DNA from: Cristatella mucedo
Taxonomy: Eukaryota > Bryozoa > Phylactolaemata > Cristatellidae
Reading direction: 5' to 3'
Assembly (NCBI GenBank): GCA_009760855.2
Contig: WPIO01000100.1
Coordinates: 743,501-803,500, forward strand
DNA length: 60,000 bases
Shown: positions 12,476 to 22,884 of the stretch, one piece after another
Layout: the number at the start of each line of letters is the position of its first letter
How positions within the stretch are numbered: the stretch's first letter is position 1
Notes under the pieces: generated by a model
The model's input: only the letters and a program-made list of their open reading frames with translations
Told to the model about the DNA's origin: nothing
Databases searched by the model: none
Made by a program: the position numbers and the translations under genes

Positions 12476-13707
12476 CGCGGAGGGCGCACACAGAACGCAG
12501 TGCATGCTAGCAAACAAAACTTGCTCCGCTCAGCTCCCTCAGCCCAGCGCTGCCACAATGTATCTGAAGGACCGAATGCACTGGCAGACCCCACTAATAT
12601 TAAAAAAAGTGGCTTTGGCAGCGGTCAAAGGAAACGTAACTTTAACTTCGAGGAATACGATAATAGGTCAAAGGTAAAAATCCGCATTGGAAGATTGAAC
12701 GGAGAGTGCAACTTTACTGCACAAAAGGCTTCAATTCTTCAAAAGAAGACGGCAAAGCGAAACAAAATGGCGGAGAAATATTGCCAAAGTCTTGAATTTT
12801 TCTAAGGCCAGCCGCACGGTGCACGACCTTATGCGATGTCAAAAAAATTAATTCGGATTGACGCGTCAGTAGCAAGCTTGACTGTCAACGTTGGGCGTAG
12901 TCAGTTTTCGAGACCCTGTCGTGGCTCAGATGATTGATCAGGCGCAGGCCTGAACGGCGCCGCCGACACAAGGTGCTTGTTTCTTCCGGTCCTAGCCGAT
13001 CTGTCAAGTCTTTTTAAATGGTTTTCAGAGGTAGTAATTTCGTCTGACGAAGCTTTCCGAAAACTATAAAGCCAATTTGAAAAAGCAAAGAGCAGCTTAT
13101 TTAAAGGTCTCGCCGAACATCTCTAATAATTGAAGCGAAAAATTCCATTCTTCCGTCCGTCACCCAGCAAGATGGCGAACTGCCGTTACGCGGCAAGATG
13201 ACGCATCATTGTCTTTCCTGACTGAAGTGCTATGACTCAGTAAAGCGAATCCACAGGCAGTGGGTTCTCGTAGCAGTAGTAGAAGAGCAAGCTGGCGGCT
13301 TGCTCGCGCACGCCGCCAGCATCAGGCTACTCGTCATTGCCTGCCGCAGGATACGAAACCCGCGCCCTGCTTCGTAGAGCGAGAGCACCTTTTGGAGCCA
13401 CTGGTCCCAGGCGCTCGCAGACGCTCGTGTGCGCAATTCATCTCATCGCCACAGCTAGTGACGTGACGCTCGACGCTTCGACCGAGCAGCAAAGCATCTG
13501 GAGCAGATAGGAACACGCTTCACGTTTACCTCAAACTCACAGCAGCTGACGCATTATGTGCCCTTGAAAAGATATCTTTTCGTTCGTTCTGCGTAGCTTT
13601 TACCCGCAACGAACACGTGACATTCGAGACGTGTAAGCCGAGTTCATTTGAGTTTTTTCCCAATGACCGCCAATCGGCTACTGATCAAGCGTCCACTTTA
13701 TAAATAA
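12476..13707. other. Unrecognised intergenic sequence
   Basis: Short open frames only, with no recognised motif. YY1-like AAAATGGCGGA near 12766-12776 and AAGATGGCG near 13170-13178 are the only regulatory-like strings. Confidence 0.4.
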
Positions 13708-13885
13708 ATAAATCCTGGCTGATTAAACAGCCTCTTTTTGTATAGCGACAGAAGAGCCTTTACGGCTATCACCACCGCTTGCAGTGGCGATAAAGGATCG
13801 CCCACCGCAGGTATCAAACCCACGACCTCGGGACCGAGGTCGTGAAAGCAACCGCCTTACCTAGTGTGCCATCACGGCTCACCAA
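13708..13885 (-). mobile_element. SINE2 copy (tRNA-derived)
   Basis: On the minus strand: GAGCCGTGATGGCACACTAG with a box A-like TGGCACACTAGG, then a palindromic ACCTCGGTCCCGAGGT, a box B-like GGTTTGATACC, then a body ending in GGCTGTTTAATCAGCCAGGA. The same unit recurs near 50400 and 55183. Confidence 0.75.
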
Positions 13886-13927
13886 CATATTATAACTTGG
13901 CGTAGTTGTTTTTACAAATGATCGCAC

Positions 13928-14012
13928 GCTAATAATAATAATAATGAAAATGCACTTGATAAAGCGCCCTCAGAGAACTCAATCTCTTTCTAGGCGCTTT
14001 ACATTTGTGCGC
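13928..14012 (-). mobile_element. LINE-B 3' end (short)
   Basis: AATAATAATAATAATG, then GCACTTGATAAAGCGCCCTC and TTCTAGGCGCTTTACATTTG, the minus-strand LINE-B terminal 80 bp. It is abutted by SINE1. Confidence 0.85.
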
Positions 14013-14039
14013 CAGGCACGGGACTTTTTCTGAAAAGAG

Positions 14040-14282
14040 AAGCTGCCGCCCTAGTTTGGTCCAGGGGTTAAGGCGTAGCCTTCGATGATTGAGGTCAAGG
14101 TTAATGACCGAGAATTTGACGGCAGAGCATTTGATGACCGAGAATTTGACGGCAGAGCATTTGATGACCGAGCATTTGATGACCGATGTCGGAGGCTCGA
14201 ACCCCCCCCCCCCCCGCGGCATATGGGAAGCGCCTGGATAAAGATTACGTTCTCTTAGGGCGCAAATGAATTATATATTTTT
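14040..14282 (+). mobile_element. SINE1 copy with internal tandem duplication
   Basis: Head GTTTGGTCCAGGGGTTAAGG, box B-like region followed by a long C run (about 14197-14214), then GAAGCGCCTGGATAAAGATT and TCTCTTAGGGCG. Between head and box B a block containing GACCGAGAATTTGACGGCAG is repeated twice plus a partial copy (14103-14187). Confidence 0.75.
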
Positions 14283-15752
14283 TACCCTAGCACTAGGTTA
14301 TGGAAGGAAAATCCCTCCGCGCGCGTTTCAGCGAGTGCAAGTTTCCTCTTTCTGCTGGCGTGACCTCGCCGGAAGAAAACTTCGTCAAACCCTAACTCCC
14401 GCCTTAATAAATTCCAGAATCCGAGCGATATGATATATCGGGCAGCTTCAGTCAATGGACGACGGTGGCCCTGCGGCGGCGGCGACGCGGACGCAGAGCG
14501 TTTGCAGCCATTGGGCAGTGACCGAGCCGCGCCCTTGTCGGGCGCCGGTCGGTGGCCCGTTCGGCGCAGGCGCACCAGCACGAGAGAAGTGCCTCGGTCC
14601 GCCGCCTGACATTCGGATCTGCCTCGGTCGTCGGATGAGAGAGACGATGCGCTGCCAATCGCTGGCTCTGCGGCGAGACAGGTGAGAGCGCGGCGGCTGC
14701 CGCCTCTGCCGCCATTTTGGACGTCGCGCCGCGTCTGCAGCCGTCGCCATCTCGTCGTCCGTCCATCGCCGACGAACGGCAGGAAAGAACGGGGTTAGGC
14801 CAAAGAAGAATCTTCTGCAGACGCCGGTCTATTTCCCGCGACGTATCTCTCGTCTCAATATTCCTTCGCTGCGTCGCACCACCCGCCCACGGCGAAGCAA
14901 CGAGCTCGCGCCGCCGTCAGCTCGTCGAATGGCAGAAGTCCTATGAGTCCAGGGAGCACGTTTTTTTGCCTCCCGCGACTGCGACCACGGTGGCCGATTG
15001 AGCAGCTCACTTCCACCACAGAAGCTCATGTGTGCCCACGGACGCCGTCTGCTCCACCACCGCCACCGCCGCCGCCACTGCTACGGCTGTCACTTCCGGG
15101 CGCTTTTTCTGGCCGCCTAGCTCGGCTGCTTGTTATAGGCAACTCACTTCCTCATCCGCGTTCGTCTAGCTTCGGCAGCGTTTAATATTATCTTCGCCTC
15201 GCAAAATGAGCGGTCCGCGTTGCCGGCCGCGTTCCGAGAGCGGCCCAAGCGGATTAGGCAGCGCCGATGCACTCAGCGCGTCCGCCATTCGTTCAGCACG
15301 TCCGCGAACTGGCCTCGTCTCTTGCCAGCGCCGTTTCGAGCTAATGCGATCGCAATGCCGCCGCGAGCCCGGCTTGCGTCCACGGTCTAGACGTCCGCCG
15401 CTAATGGACCGCAGCTGCATGTACGCGGCCACCCTGCCCCAAGGCCATCGGCGCGCGCCGGTCGGTGCGTCCGCGGACGGCCGCGTGGCTGCGGCGACGG
15501 TGGCTGCGGCGGCATCACAATCGTTTGAGCAGCGCTGCAGAGCGCTCAGGTCGAGCAGAGACGCGAGCCACTTTTCGTGAACGCGAAATCGCCCCTGCCC
15601 GAGTCTCAACGACCACGCCGCCGCCACCCGAACGGATGCTCGCGGACCGACGGAATCTCGGCGCGACTAGTCGAGAATTATAGCGAAGCCTCCTGCGGAA
15701 ATGCGCTGCTGCTTCGCAGCCGATGACAGGCACTCGAAAGCCTCCCGCGGCA
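14283..15752. other. CpG-rich block without a recognised gene
   Basis: Dense CG dinucleotides and conflicting Arg/Ala/Pro-rich frames on both strands. GCCGCCATTTTGG at 14708-14720 is a good YY1-type core-promoter motif, so an unmapped first exon is possible. Confidence 0.45.

Positions 15753-15792
<40 letters not shown>
15753..15792 (+). repeat. (GA)n microsatellite
   Basis: A perfect GA run of about 35 bp inside the CpG-rich block. Confidence 0.95.
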
Positions 15793-15795
<3 letters not shown>

Positions 15796-17236
15796 CGTCT
15801 TGATATTGATAGTGGCGGTCGAAACGCTCGCCTTCCGCTTCCGGAGGAGGCGCCCCGAGATGACTGCCTGAGTCCAGCGAGGAGCGTCCGCTCCTTCCAA
15901 TCGAAGGAGCGCACAGCGCGAGCCCGAGTCACTCGGCTTAGCAACGCCGCCACCCAGCGCGCTTGCGCGCGTCGATCGCTTTTTTGCAACTCGCTCTGCT
16001 GGAAGAAGCTTTTGGATTTAACAGCAGCAGACGAGCCAGGCAAGTGCAGTGTCCTGTATGCCCATTTGTAACTCCGCAAAGTCACAGTGACCGAGTGGGC
16101 GTTACGAACGAGTGCTTTCTGTAGAGCACTGCCAGTGCGATCGGCTTTCGGTGCGCGTGCGGTAGGCAACAGAAAGCCGGGCCGGAGCGCCGAGCGGACG
16201 CACCGCGAGCTGAGTGAGACGCGGCGTGCGGCGCTGAGAGAGCACAGAACGCTGAGATCCTGGGGCAGTCGGGACAGTCGTGCAGCCGCTTTTCCTGCAT
16301 TCCGCCGGCGAGCGCTCGCGACGGCGAGTGAAAGTGTCCGCCGCAATGCTGCATCCTAACCAGACCGAGAAAGACGTTCGCACCGCGCACGCGGGCCGTG
16401 CCGTCTGCAAGTGAAGGTCAGATGCTTGCGGCAGCATGCCCGCGCGGCAGGAGCCCTCAGTGCCGCAGCTCGATGAAGCTCTCGAGAAATCGGCAGCTCT
16501 CGCTCGCTCGCTCCGCCGGGTTTTCCGCGCGGCGCGCTCCAAGGTCCGATGCGCTCAGCAGCGGCAGCGCGCCGCCGTCGCTCGCTGCCCTGAGCTTACG
16601 GGGCGCGGCAGTCCGACCCATCCATACGCTGCGACCTCGCGCGCGAGGTGCCTGCGGTCTAGGGCCGAGCCGCGGTCGCCCGACGTCGCCGGCCACCGGA
16701 GGCTTTTTTCCGCGCGAGCTGCCGAGCTTTCCTGCGAGCTCAGGCGAGCGGACCGCTCGGCAGCGAATGCTCGGAGCGCGTCCGTAACTCGCGGGGCAGC
16801 GAGGCATCGCCGCGGACCTCGCTGCCCCGCCGCGTGCACACTCGATAATTGCAGCGTCCATTAAGGCGAAGAGCGAAGAGCGGCAGCTTCGCTCTACCCG
16901 CCGAGGGCCAGTCGGCTCCGTAATCGCGGCTTCTGCCTGCGCAATTACAAATAATGCTCTGGGCGAAGCGATGCTGCACGGCCGTGCGGCGGCAGCGGCG
17001 GCAGAGGCGGCAGAGGCGGCAGAGGCGGCACGTGCGCTGGCCCTAAACAAGGCGAGCGCACGAGGTCGACCGCCGAACGTTGATGTCCAACCGATAGTGA
17101 CGTGTGAAGGCGGCGGCGCAAGTTGCTATGAGCTCGACTCGTGAGACGGCAATCGAATTTCTGCAGTCAATGATCGTTTGCCGAAGTGAAGAATCCAATT
17201 TGTTGCCTGTACCTATCTCTCCGACTCCTTCATTTT
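15793..17236. other. CpG-rich block, continued
   Basis: Continuation of the CG-dense region to about 17.1 kb, including a GGCGGCAGA tandem near 17000-17030. Overlapping frames on both strands lack domains. Confidence 0.45.
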
Positions 17237-17291
17237 ACTCTCTCTCTCCCTCTCTCTGTCTGTCTCTCTCTCTCTGTCTGTTTCTCTCTCC

Positions 17292-17347
<56 letters not shown>

Positions 17348-17442
17348 GTCTCTCTGTCTCTCTGTCTGTCTCTCTATCTCTATCTCTATCTCTGTCTCTG
17401 TCTCTGTCTGTCTGTCTCTCCCTCTCTCCCCTACTTCTCTCC
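17237..17442 (+). repeat. (CT)n microsatellite with GT and AT interruptions
   Basis: A CT tract with regular CTGT and CTAT variant units. Confidence 0.98.
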
Positions 17443-17644
17443 CCATTCCTCTGTTTCTATCGAAGACGTGCAAGCCAACTTGGACGTGAGCTCATCCCCT
17501 AGCGACATTTAGCTTTAACGATGGCTGCAGAGAATCTCATCATCGGCATTACACGTGGGCAAGTACGGGAGCAACTCGCTTTTCGGCTTGCTGCGCGTCT
17601 TGATGACGCCGTCGTCGTTGCGGAAGTCAGGTGGTCTTCCTAAG

Positions 17645-17695
17645 AGTCGTTATGTGTGTAGGTATATGTGTGTATATGTATATGTGTATGTATGC
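17645..17695 (+). repeat. (TG/TA)n microsatellite
   Basis: An alternating TGTG/TATA purine-pyrimidine run of about 50 bp. Confidence 0.85.
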
Positions 17696-17774
17696 TGAAA
17701 CGCTGACGTGCTTGCTGAGCCAGATTATAACTGTACTGGAGATATAAGCATTCCTGGGCTGTTTAATCATTACG

Positions 17775-18030
17775 AACCTGATGTGACATAATTTATCGTT
17801 GAGAGAGTATAAAAGGGCTTCGCAGGGAAGCGACGGTCAGTCCGTTGTGCTCTGTTGGCAAGTGCTCTGCCACGTGCTCAGCCCACGTGGTGCCTGAGGA
17901 GGAATATGCAGCTTTATGTTAAGGACGTAGAAAGGCATAGGCATCCCTGAATAAATGCCACCAAGTACTCTCCTGTCGTGCCCACGTGCTGCTCGTGCAG
18001 CTCGTCCAGCTTCCAGCACTCGTGCGCTGC
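17775..18030 (+). mobile_element. Candidate solo LTR or short promoter-plus-poly(A) cassette
   Basis: A TATA box TATAAAAGG at 17808-17816, an initiator-like TCAGTCCG about 25 bases later, and AATAAA at 17950-17955 lie within 150 bp, an arrangement typical of LTRs. It also contains CCACGTG and CACGTGG in inverted order (17870-17890) and another CACGTG near 17982. No internal retroelement region or partner LTR was seen, and ends and target duplication are undefined. Confidence 0.3.
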
Positions 18031-18375
18031 ACATCGAAGCGCTAGCTTTACCAATACCTGTCACGTGTCTGCAAGGACTAATGCCTGATACTCCTGTGGT
18101 GCTGGTGGCGACAGACTTCAGTTCAGGAGCCGCTATAGTGCGTTTGTAATAGTACGTGCGTATTATGAGTATTAATGCGTGCGTTTGCCCGGACACGTAT
18201 GTGTGTAGATAAGTATTTATTGATTTATCTCCTCTTGAATATTTACCCGGCCTCAACGGTGAGCGGGTGTCCTGCTGGATAATAATGCAGAGGGCTCTCT
18301 AAGCCTAACCGGCCCGACTGTCATTTCTTTACTATCTTTTACGCCATCCTCCTACTTTATCCACTCATTTTTGTG

Positions 18376-18514
<139 letters not shown>

Positions 18515-18734
18515 TTCTATCTACTCACCAGTCCACCTATCTCTTTGAATATCTGTCAATCATTCCGAATATCAATCAATCTCTAACTAGCTACACGTCT
18601 ATCTACGTATCTATCGGGGCTATCTGTATCTCCCTCATTCTTGGTTTCTCTACCTTTATGCCTATACTATGTATTTCACTACCTGAAGTTGTCAGCCTTC
18701 TCCGGTGAAAAAATCGCACATACTCGTGCCTCGA

Positions 18735-20510
18735 TAAAGCCCCCCCCCCCGACTAGAGCGATTCTTGGGTCGCAACCTGTGACCTCCCTGAAACTATTTC
18801 CCAAGGTTTCTGTTTCTGCTTATGAAGCTACTACCTTAATAAATTCTTGTCCTTACACTTACACCTTTGTGGTCTTCACTCGGAGACAGATTAAGTCTAG
18901 CCGTTACTAAGATATTTACCGCTACTCTGAATAATGGGCTGTTCTAAAGTCTTTCAATTCAGCCACAGTTCAACAAATACTTAAAAAGCCTTTATTGGAA
19001 TCACAGGTCCTAGCAAATTATACACACCCCCGGCTTCACTTCTTGCTTTTTTGTTACAGATTTTCGAACCCACTGTTGGTAAGCAGCTTGTAGCATATAC
19101 TAGAAAATATAAATTTTAGGAAAAATGTCGATCGGAATTCATGTGACATCATTCCATTAATCGGCTTTACTCATTGTAACCAGCGACATCTTATGCAACA
19201 GTAATTACGGGAATGTCACTGCCCTGGCCCTGCTGGATCTACCAGCCGCATTCGACTCTGTTTATCACGATACTAAAAATTTTTATCAATAATAATTAAA
19301 ATTTTCAATTGTTTATCGTACTAAAACAATTGAAAACGACGATTGATCTGGCAGACGAGGCTCTGGCGTAGTTCAGTTATTGCTTGCTTGATCATGTTCA
19401 ATCCATATCGTGTGGGGGTCAGGTCTTATCCACCAGACCAGTCATCTGTGGAGTCCCACAAGGGTCCGTTCTCAAGCTTTGTACTGATCTCCGTTTATAT
19501 TAAACCTCTGAAAAACTTGCTTCGAGCCCATAGGATCGGTTTTCACTTCTATGCTGATGATACTCTACTGTAATTGTTGTTTAAACCATCGGAGTCTGCT
19601 GCTGTGACTGATAAACTGAATGTTTGCCTAGTAGACATTTAATCCTGGATGTCGGCAAATTTCCTACGATAAAACTGAACTGCTGCTCACAGGTTACCCC
19701 AAGCGTGTGGTTGGACTTCAAGACTTTGCTATTCTGATTGATGATGCTGTTGTGCGGCTGTCACATGTGCTCGGAATTTAGGTGTTATCTTTGACTACTA
19801 CCTAAATTTCGAAATTTTCAGTTAGAAGACCGCCTGTACCACCAGCCGTCGCGTCCGATCCATATCTAAGATTAGGATTAGATAAGATTTAGTCTATCAC
19901 CCCGGCTTTCAAAAACTTAGCTCGCTCCATGGTTGTGTCTAGGCTAGATTATTGCGATTCTATTTCGGCGGGGCTACCCAAAAAGCAATTAGGCCACCGC
20001 AGCTGGTGATGAATACATTAAGGCTAGTTAAAAAATCCCAGAGGTTCATGCATGTCTCCTCTATAGAGGGAGCTGGGATGGCTCCTGGTCAACCAACAGA
20101 TACAGAGTAGAGTTCTTACGACGATCCACAAGGCCCGCCACAGCTCAGCGTCTTCATACTTAGCAAAACTGCTGCACTAGTTTCAGCCTCCTCTTGCCCT
20201 CAGGTCCTGTATGGACAATACATTAACTGTTCCATTCCTCCGCTTAGTGACCGTTGCCGACAGAAGATTTAGCTCTCAGGGTCCTAGACTGTGAAACTCA
20301 CTTCCAAAATTCTTATGCAGCGACATCTATTCTCCTGCTGCCGACTGTGGCAGCACATCCTTTCCAGCCTTTGTCCTGAGCTGCTCCTTCCATGCTACGT
20401 CACTTCCTCGACTGCCCTACTGATTTGGCTATGCTTCTCACTTCCTCTTTCTTGGATGAGGTGAAGTCAGTTGTTTTTGGTTTTGCGGTTACAGACAGAG
20501 ATGATTGCAT
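18735..20510 (+). mobile_element. LINE-A copy, highly degenerate
   Basis: Plus-strand reverse transcriptase remnants in many frames: an RASIKPPPPT block preceded by a C run, LLKKPLLESQVLANY near 18980, a LALLDLPAAFDS-like block near 19230, FHFYADDTLL near 19540, a DDAVVR-like block near 19740 and the thumb region to 20400. The 3' UTR continues to about 20510, next to a CT tract. Many indels and stops make it the oldest-looking LINE-A here. Confidence 0.85.
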
Positions 20511-20520
20511 TAAATTACAT

Positions 20521-20655
<135 letters not shown>

Positions 20656-21204
20656 ACCTTCACCTTCACCTTCACCTTTTTACGGATCCGTTCCGATCCC
20701 TCCGGCGTTTAGCCGTATTTACCACATCAAATCACGGATGTACTGCTCCTCACGCAGTGTGAAAATGATCGGGGAGCCTTCCCCCGTCGCCCATGCTGAT
20801 GTAAAACGGAGCTGGGTGCATTTATAGTTTATGGCCGAGCCTAACGGAAGAAAGAATCAGCCGATCAATCGCGTGAGGCTCAATCTGCATGCGCGATCGT
20901 TCATCCGTCGTCTGCAGCCAAGCCACGCCTCCGAGCTCCGAGTCGGGATAGGAGGACAGCTTCCGGCGCTTGCTCGCTCGCTCGAGCCTCGTTGTCAGGG
21001 AGGCGGCAGCAGCCCTCGCTCATTCCACTACGTGCCCGCCATCTTGCCTTAGCTCTTGCTTACTTCTCTTCCGGGTGTCTCACTGCACTGTTACGATGAT
21101 AGCGAGGAATTCGGTGTCGTATGCCATTAGAGTGGCCTTCAACTACATAACATTTGCTAAATTTTGGGCTTGCTTAGCCAGGGACAATACATACAAGTTG
21201 TCCA
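20656..21204. other. Unrecognised, with promoter-like strings
   Basis: A moderately GC-rich stretch. CCGCCATCTTGCC near 21037-21049 and CTTCCGG near 21068-21074 resemble YY1 and ETS sites, followed by a short ATG-initiated frame. Without a downstream exon no gene can be assigned. Confidence 0.35.
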
Positions 21205-21838
21205 ATGCATTCCCATCTCGACTTCTGCAACTCAATGCATGCTGGTCGACCGGTGCAAAAATGCTTGCAGTTAGTGCGAAACTCTGCAGCTTGGCTTGTC
21301 TGTCGTGAGCGTCGCAGTTGCCATATCACACCACTTCTCACTGGCCTGCACCATCTCCCAGTCAAGCAGCACATCGACTTCAAGGTTCAGTCACTCACTT
21401 TTCGGTCCCTTCATTCATTGGCCCCAGCCTACTTATCGGATCTACTCCTTCACCAGGCTAAGCATCGTACAGCCCGATCCATTGGAGACCTCGCCTGTAG
21501 TTTGTATGCTCCCAAAGCCTGGAACTCGCATCCGACTGGCATCACGACATCCCCATGACTTGACCACATTTAAAAACAAGCTATAAATGCATCTGTTTAT
21601 CACAGCATTTAGTGGGTCCACGTGATTAGGCGTGTGCTAATGCGTGCTGATACCGAGCATGCTGCCACTAACCATGTTTGCATGCTGACCCTGTCACCGC
21701 TAACCATGTTACTCATGTTGTCATTTGAGCACGTTACCACTAACCATTCGATCATACTTCCTTCGCAGCAAATGTAGAAGTGCCTAGAAAGAGATTGAGC
21801 TCTCTGAGAGCGCTATAACAAATGTATTATTATTATTA
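21205..21838 (+). mobile_element. LINE-B 3' copy
   Basis: Starts within the thumb region (HLDFCNSMHAGR, variant of RLDFCNSLLTGLP), continues through the conserved APAYLSDLLLHQAKHRT, and ends in the inverted tail with GCGCTATAACAAATG and ATT repeats. It is 5'-truncated. Confidence 0.9.
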
Positions 21839-22092
21839 TAGCATTTAAAAAGAAGCTATTACAGCACTTATTAAGTCCCTGTGATTCGTCCTTAGTGAGC
21901 TTACGCGAGCTGATACTGTGCATGCTGCCGCTAACCACAACTACATGTTGACACTGTGAATATCCCCTCTAACCATGCTATGCTTATTGACATTTCGCAT
22001 ATTACCACAAAACACGTGATCGCGCTTCCTTTACAGCATATGTAATGTGTCTATAAAAAGGTTGAGTTCTCTGAGGCCATGCTATAAAAATG
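21839..22092 (+). mobile_element. LINE-B-related 3' tail
   Basis: Repeats the last roughly 250 bp of the LINE-B plan (TTTAAAAAGAAGCTATTACA, CCTGTGATTCGTCC, GAGTTCTCTGAGGC) directly after the previous copy. It is more diverged. Confidence 0.75.
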
Positions 22093-22275
22093 AATGCCGC
22101 GCTGGTTTGGCCCAGCGGTTAAGATGCTCGCCCGACCAATGAACTGTATTTGAATTTGAATGCGTATATATTTGAAAGCCGAGGTCGTGAGCTCAACCCC
22201 CCCCCCCGGCATACGTGAAGCGCCTGAATAGAGAGTGCGTTTTCTTAGGGCACTCTACAAATGAACTATATATTT
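22090..22275 (+). mobile_element. SINE1 copy
   Basis: Head GGTTTGGCCCAGCGGTTAAG (box A-like), box B-like GTGAGCTCAACC followed by a C run, then GTGAAGCGCCTGAATAGAGA and TCTTAGGGCACTCTACAAAT. This is the clearest full-length copy for comparison. Confidence 0.85.
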
Positions 22276-22344
22276 TCTCTTTCTTTTATTATCATTGTTA
22301 TTAGGTACGCAGCCTCTTCCACGTCTTTGCCTCTCCCGGCTTCT

Positions 22345-22455
22345 GCAGCAGCCGCCGCCGTTGCTACCGCTGCGAGCGGCGGCGGCGGCGGCTGTAGCAG
22401 CGGCGGCGGCGGCGGCGGCTGTAGCAGCGGCGGCGGCGGCGGCGGCGGCGGCTGC
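22345..22455. repeat. GC-rich GGC/GCN minisatellite
   Basis: (GGC)n runs separated by GGCTGTAGCAGC, repeating with a period of about 27-30 bp. Open frames on both strands are Ala- or Gly-rich and are by-products of the repeat. Confidence 0.9.
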
Positions 22456-22619
22456 GCGCCGGTATGTGAAGAAGAGGAGCTTCACCCAGCAAAGGCGACC
22501 GGCGAGGCTGCGCAGGCGCAGCCTCGCCGGAAATAATAGCCCGTCCGGCGAAGGCGGTCGAAGAAGCGGGTTGAGGTGCAACGACTAACTCTTTCTCTGT
22601 GCTTGTGCTTGCTGACAAG

Positions 22620-22802
22620 CTCGCATGCTGACCCTGAGCGTGTCACCCCCGAACCATGCTATTCATGTTGCTTATCAACCACGATGCCACTCAACCTTCG
22701 TGTTCGTGATCGTGTTCCCTTTGCAGCAAATGTAAAAGTGCCTAGAAAGAGATTGAGTTCTCTGAGGCCGCTTTATCAAGCGCATTATTATTAATATTAT
22801 TA
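22620..22802 (+). mobile_element. LINE-B 3' tail
   Basis: GCATGCTGACCCTGAGCG, then CCTTTGCAGCAAATGTAAAA and GATTGAGTTCTCTGAGGCCG, ending in ATTATT. Confidence 0.85.
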
Positions 22803-22803
22803 T

Positions 22804-22807
22804 TCAC

Positions 22808-22881
<74 letters not shown>
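22804..22881 (+). repeat. (CT)n microsatellite
   Basis: A perfect CT run that begins at the 3' end of a LINE-B tail. Confidence 0.98.

Positions 22882-22884
<3 letters not shown>

Noticed and set aside
13711-13885. CRISPR-like or regulatory palindrome (ACCTCGGTCCCGAGGT)
   Set aside because: The palindrome recurs only inside SINE2 copies; there is no repeat-spacer array, and the window is eukaryotic.
22255-22588. Poly-Ala and poly-Gly frames
   Set aside because: They arise from the GGC minisatellite.
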